NCBI GenBank assembly: GCA_002305765.1
Contig: DBQU01000114.1
Location: forward strand, 39,750-103,749
From: Deltaproteobacteria bacterium UBA1386
Lineage (GTDB): Bacteria; Desulfobacterota; Syntrophorhabdia; Syntrophorhabdales; Syntrophorhabdaceae
Reading direction: 5' to 3'
Length of the DNA stretch: 64,000 bases
The notes beneath the pieces were generated by a model. That model saw nothing but the letters and a program-made list of their open reading frames with translations. It had not been told where the DNA came from and ran no database searches. Below, piece by piece: positions 61,901 to 64,000 of the stretch. The translations under genes were made by a program, and so were the position numbers. The first letter of the stretch is position 1. Every line of letters starts with the position of its first letter.

Positions 61901-63076
61901 TATCAGCGTCTCGGCAAACTCGATGGTGGGCGGGTCGCCGGGCCTCAGTTTACGGTATATCTCGATGAGGGCGTCTTCCTTCGTGACCACCTTGTCGATA
62001 TTGAGAGTGTTGCGCAAAGAGGGGCTCACATTGAGGTTATCTATGAAAAGGATCTCGAAGTCCTTTGCCTTCTTCTCGACAAGGCTCTCCAGGTCTTCCG
62101 CCGTCAACTCCTTGTTTATGGGTATGAGGACCTCTTTTGTCTTGGGGTCGATGATGTCGCCCGAGGTAACCTTGCCGATGATGTCCTCTTCGCTCACGGG
62201 GATCGCATGGATACCTGCCTGCTCCATCTTCTTGATAACGGCCTTCGTGATCTTCTTGTGTTTCTTGACCAGCACCTCGTCGGTCTTTTCATTGATGATG
62301 TCCGAAGGAGCCTTCTGGCCTACGAGCAGCGCGAGGGGCGTTTCCTTGAACAGCTTCCTGTCCTTCACGACGATCGTTTCCTTCTCGTAGAAGTAGTCGA
62401 GGATCTCCTTCTCCGAGTAACCCAGCGCCTTTAGGAAGAGGGTGACGGGTATCTTCTTCTTTTTGTCGATCCTGACATACACGAGTTCCTTGTGGTCGAA
62501 CTCGAAATCGAGCCAGGAACCGCGATAGGGTATGACGCGGGCCGTGTACGACAAACTTCCGCCGACGGTGGTCTTGCTCTGGTCCGTGTCGAAATAAACT
62601 CCCGGCGAACGGTGAAGCTGGCTGACGATGACCCGTTCCGTGCCGTTTATGATAAAGGTTCCCCGCTCCGTCATGAGCGGTATCTCACCGAAATAGACAT
62701 CCTGTTCCTTGACGGCGCGTATGTCACGCGCTTTTGTATCGGCATCGATATTCCACACAACGAGCCGGATGGTGACCTTCATGGGGGCCGCATAGGTAAG
62801 GCCCCTGACAATGCACTCCTCCTCGGAGTTCTTGGGTTCGCCCATATCGTACTTCACGAACTCCAGGGTGGTCGTCTCATGTGAGTCTCTTATAGGGAAG
62901 ACGCTGTTGAACACGGCCTGCAGGCCTATCGCGTCTCTCTTGTCCGGCGCGATGTCTTTCTGCAAGAACTTCTCGTAGGAATCAAGCTGGATCTCGATGA
63001 GATTCGGTATCTCGAGAACCTCCTTGATCTTTCCGTAATTCTTCCGGAATATCCTGTTATGGAAGGTTTCTTTCAT
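58961..63076 (-). CDS. rpoB: RNA polymerase beta subunit
   Basis: A 1371-residue protein with standard beta-subunit blocks. The rifampicin region reads [20 protein letters not shown] and [20 protein letters not shown], with the usual sensitive-type residues. Also present are [49 protein letters not shown] and the C-terminal [20 protein letters not shown]. It carries no obvious unusual insertion. It is separated from rplL by a 100-base gap holding a large hairpin. Confidence 0.99.
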   Translation of the reverse strand: [1371 protein letters not shown]

Positions 63077-63112
63077 AGATCATTTCACCTCATTTGGGTG
63101 TTGAAACTGAAG

Positions 63113-63158
63113 ACAGGGATCCAGTATGAGGCTTGCCGCTTCATAACCGGACCCCTGT
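63113..63158 (-). promoter_or_regulatory. Large hairpin between rplL and rpoB (attenuator or processing site)
   Basis: Arms ACAGGGGTCC and GGATCCCTGT pair over ten positions, including one G-U. An inner GT(T)ATGA/TCATAC stem and a GGC-AA-GCC tip follow. No U-run follows on the minus strand. In other bacteria the rplL-rpoB gap carries a partial terminator and RNase III site that set ribosomal-protein to polymerase ratios. Confidence 0.6.
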
Positions 63159-63176
63159 TTCCTGCACAATTGTTTT

Positions 63177-63566
63177 TTAATCAACCTTAACCTGTCCGCT
63201 GACTTCTTCAAGCTGCTTCTTGATGCTGGCAGCTTCGTCTTTGGAGACAGCTTCTTTCACCGCTTTCGGTACTCCTTCTACAAGATCCTTGGCTTCCTTG
63301 AGCCCGAGTCCCGTGATGGCGCGGACGACCTTGATGACCTGGATCTTTTTGTCCGCTTCGTATCCCGTCAGGGTAACGTTGAACTCGGTCTTCTCTTCCG
63401 CGGCTTCCGCTGCGGGAGCAGCCGCGGCCGAGCCCGGTGCCGCGGCCATCATGGGCATCGCCGCCTGGACGCCGAACTTGTCTTCCAATTCCTTGACGAA
63501 CTCGGAGAGTTCGAGCACTGTCATATTCTCGATAAACTGGATCACTTCTTCCCGTGATATACTCAT
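63177..63566 (-). CDS. rplL: 50S ribosomal protein L7/L12
   Basis: A 129-residue acidic protein. The N-terminal dimer domain (VIQFIENMTVLELSEFVKEL) is followed by an Ala-rich hinge (AAAPGSAAAAPAAEAAEE) and the C-terminal domain with IQVIKVVRAITGLGLKEAKD and VEGVPKAVKEAVSK. It forms the flexible stalk that recruits GTPase factors to the ribosome. GGAGG lies nine bases before the ATG. Confidence 0.98.
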   Translation of the reverse strand: MSISREEVIQFIENMTVLELSEFVKELEDKFGVQAAMPMMAAAPGSAAAAPAAEAAEEKTEFNVTLTGYEADKKIQVIKVVRAITGLGLKEAKDLVEGVPKAVKEAVSKDEAASIKKQLEEVSGQVKVD

Positions 63567-63582
63567 TATGTTACATCCTCCT

Positions 63583-64000
63583 TTATGCCTGTTCTTTTTG
63601 TGCCTTGATCGAATTAAGCACGAGCATAAGCTTGTTCAGATTCCCCGACAACGCGTAAACGAGTCGTGCCGGCTGACCCTTGAGAAGGCCGACGAGTTTG
63701 CCGAGCAGAACATCTCTCGACGGAAGCGTCGCAAGTCTCTGGATCTCCTCGGCCGTGATGGTGCGGTTCCCGATGTAACCCGCTTTCATCTTCAGGTTGG
63801 GAATCTCTTTGGCAAGGCCGGCAATGACTTTTGCCGGACCGATCGGGTCACCGTTCGTGCAGATGATCGCGTTGGGACCATCGAACTTGTCATAGAGAGC
63901 CTCTGCCTTCGTCCCTTTCGAGGCAATTCTGAGCAGGGTGTTCTTGACAACAGTAAATTCCGTGCCGACACCGCGCAGCTCTCTTCTGAGCTTCGTCACC
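63583..64000 (-). CDS. rplJ: 50S ribosomal protein L10 (N-terminus off right edge)
   Basis: 138 C-terminal residues are present, from a Val codon at 63999 reading VTKLRRELRGVGTEFTVVKN, which aligns to L10 from about residue 36. FDGPNAIICTNGDPIGPAKV and AGYIGNRTITAEEIQRLATL follow. The C-terminal helix binds L7/L12 dimers. The gene enters from the right edge, so the true start lies outside the window. Confidence 0.97.
   Translation of the reverse strand, partial: VTKLRRELRGVGTEFTVVKNTLLRIASKGTKAEALYDKFDGPNAIICTNGDPIGPAKVIAGLAKEIPNLKMKAGYIGNRTITAEEIQRLATLPSRDVLLGKLVGLLKGQPARLVYALSGNLNKLMLVLNSIKAQKEQA

Overview
The window is one continuous piece of a high-GC bacterial chromosome. The organism looks like an anaerobic, outer-membrane-bearing bacterium of the Desulfobacterota type (former Deltaproteobacteria, Syntrophorhabdus-like). 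I infer this from the mix of genes: a ferredoxin-linked 2-oxoacid oxidoreductase, a TRAP/TAXI transporter, an adenylylsulfate-reductase-like flavoprotein with its ferredoxin, TolB-Pal-CpoB envelope genes and an exosortase-type exopolysaccharide (EPS) locus. No rRNA, tRNA, CRISPR array, insertion sequence or phage gene was recognised.

Region 1 (1-25069, all on the minus strand) is a roughly 20-gene EPS locus. In transcription order it holds a sigma-54 activator, two small unknown genes, the export apparatus (Wza-like outer-membrane protein, Wzz/GumC-like chain-length protein, ExeA-like ATPase, BY-kinase-like P-loop protein), an initiating sugar-phosphate transferase, two polysaccharide deacetylases, GNAT and FemAB acyltransferases, a DegT aminotransferase, two glycosyltransferases, a flippase, an O-antigen-ligase/polymerase, a methyltransferase and a CapK-like adenylate-forming enzyme. 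It ends with a very large secreted PKD/golvesin-repeat protein that runs off the left edge. The core matches the XrtA/PEP-CTERM type of EPS locus, but no exosortase is visible. glmS, which supplies the amino-sugar precursor, lies just upstream.

Region 2 (25124-33637) carries housekeeping genes: glmS, a small CxxC protein, recD2, a LETM1-like membrane protein, the (p)ppGpp enzyme rel, rpmB, and a 540-base gene-poor segment with a cluster of DnaA-box-like motifs.

Region 3 (33638-45525) is an accessory redox/uptake module. It includes a TAXI binding protein with a fused TRAP permease, a FadR-type GntR regulator, an AprA-like flavoprotein with a dicluster ferredoxin, a CoA-disulfide-reductase/rhodanese fusion, and divergently an unusual 570-residue Rossmann protein and an MBL hydrolase. 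Two promoters in this module share one architecture: a TTGACA -35 box with a TGGT-N3-(A/T)CCA palindrome just downstream of the -10. This argues for a single regulon. The substrate is unknown.

Region 4 (45526-50834) holds an exported thiol-redox trio (a duplicated Cys-bearing helical protein, a CPIC thioredoxin-like protein and a single-Cys peroxiredoxin). It also holds a four-subunit 2-oxoacid:ferredoxin oxidoreductase operon ending in a tandem-ACT protein.

Region 5 (51176-64000) carries a LysR regulator overlapping tolB, then pal and cpoB. Converging on them is the transcription-translation operon rplJ-rplL-rpoB-rpoC. The likely rpoC terminator hairpin is embedded inside the cpoB coding sequence. 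Short G-rich tandem repeats sit at the 3' ends of several genes.
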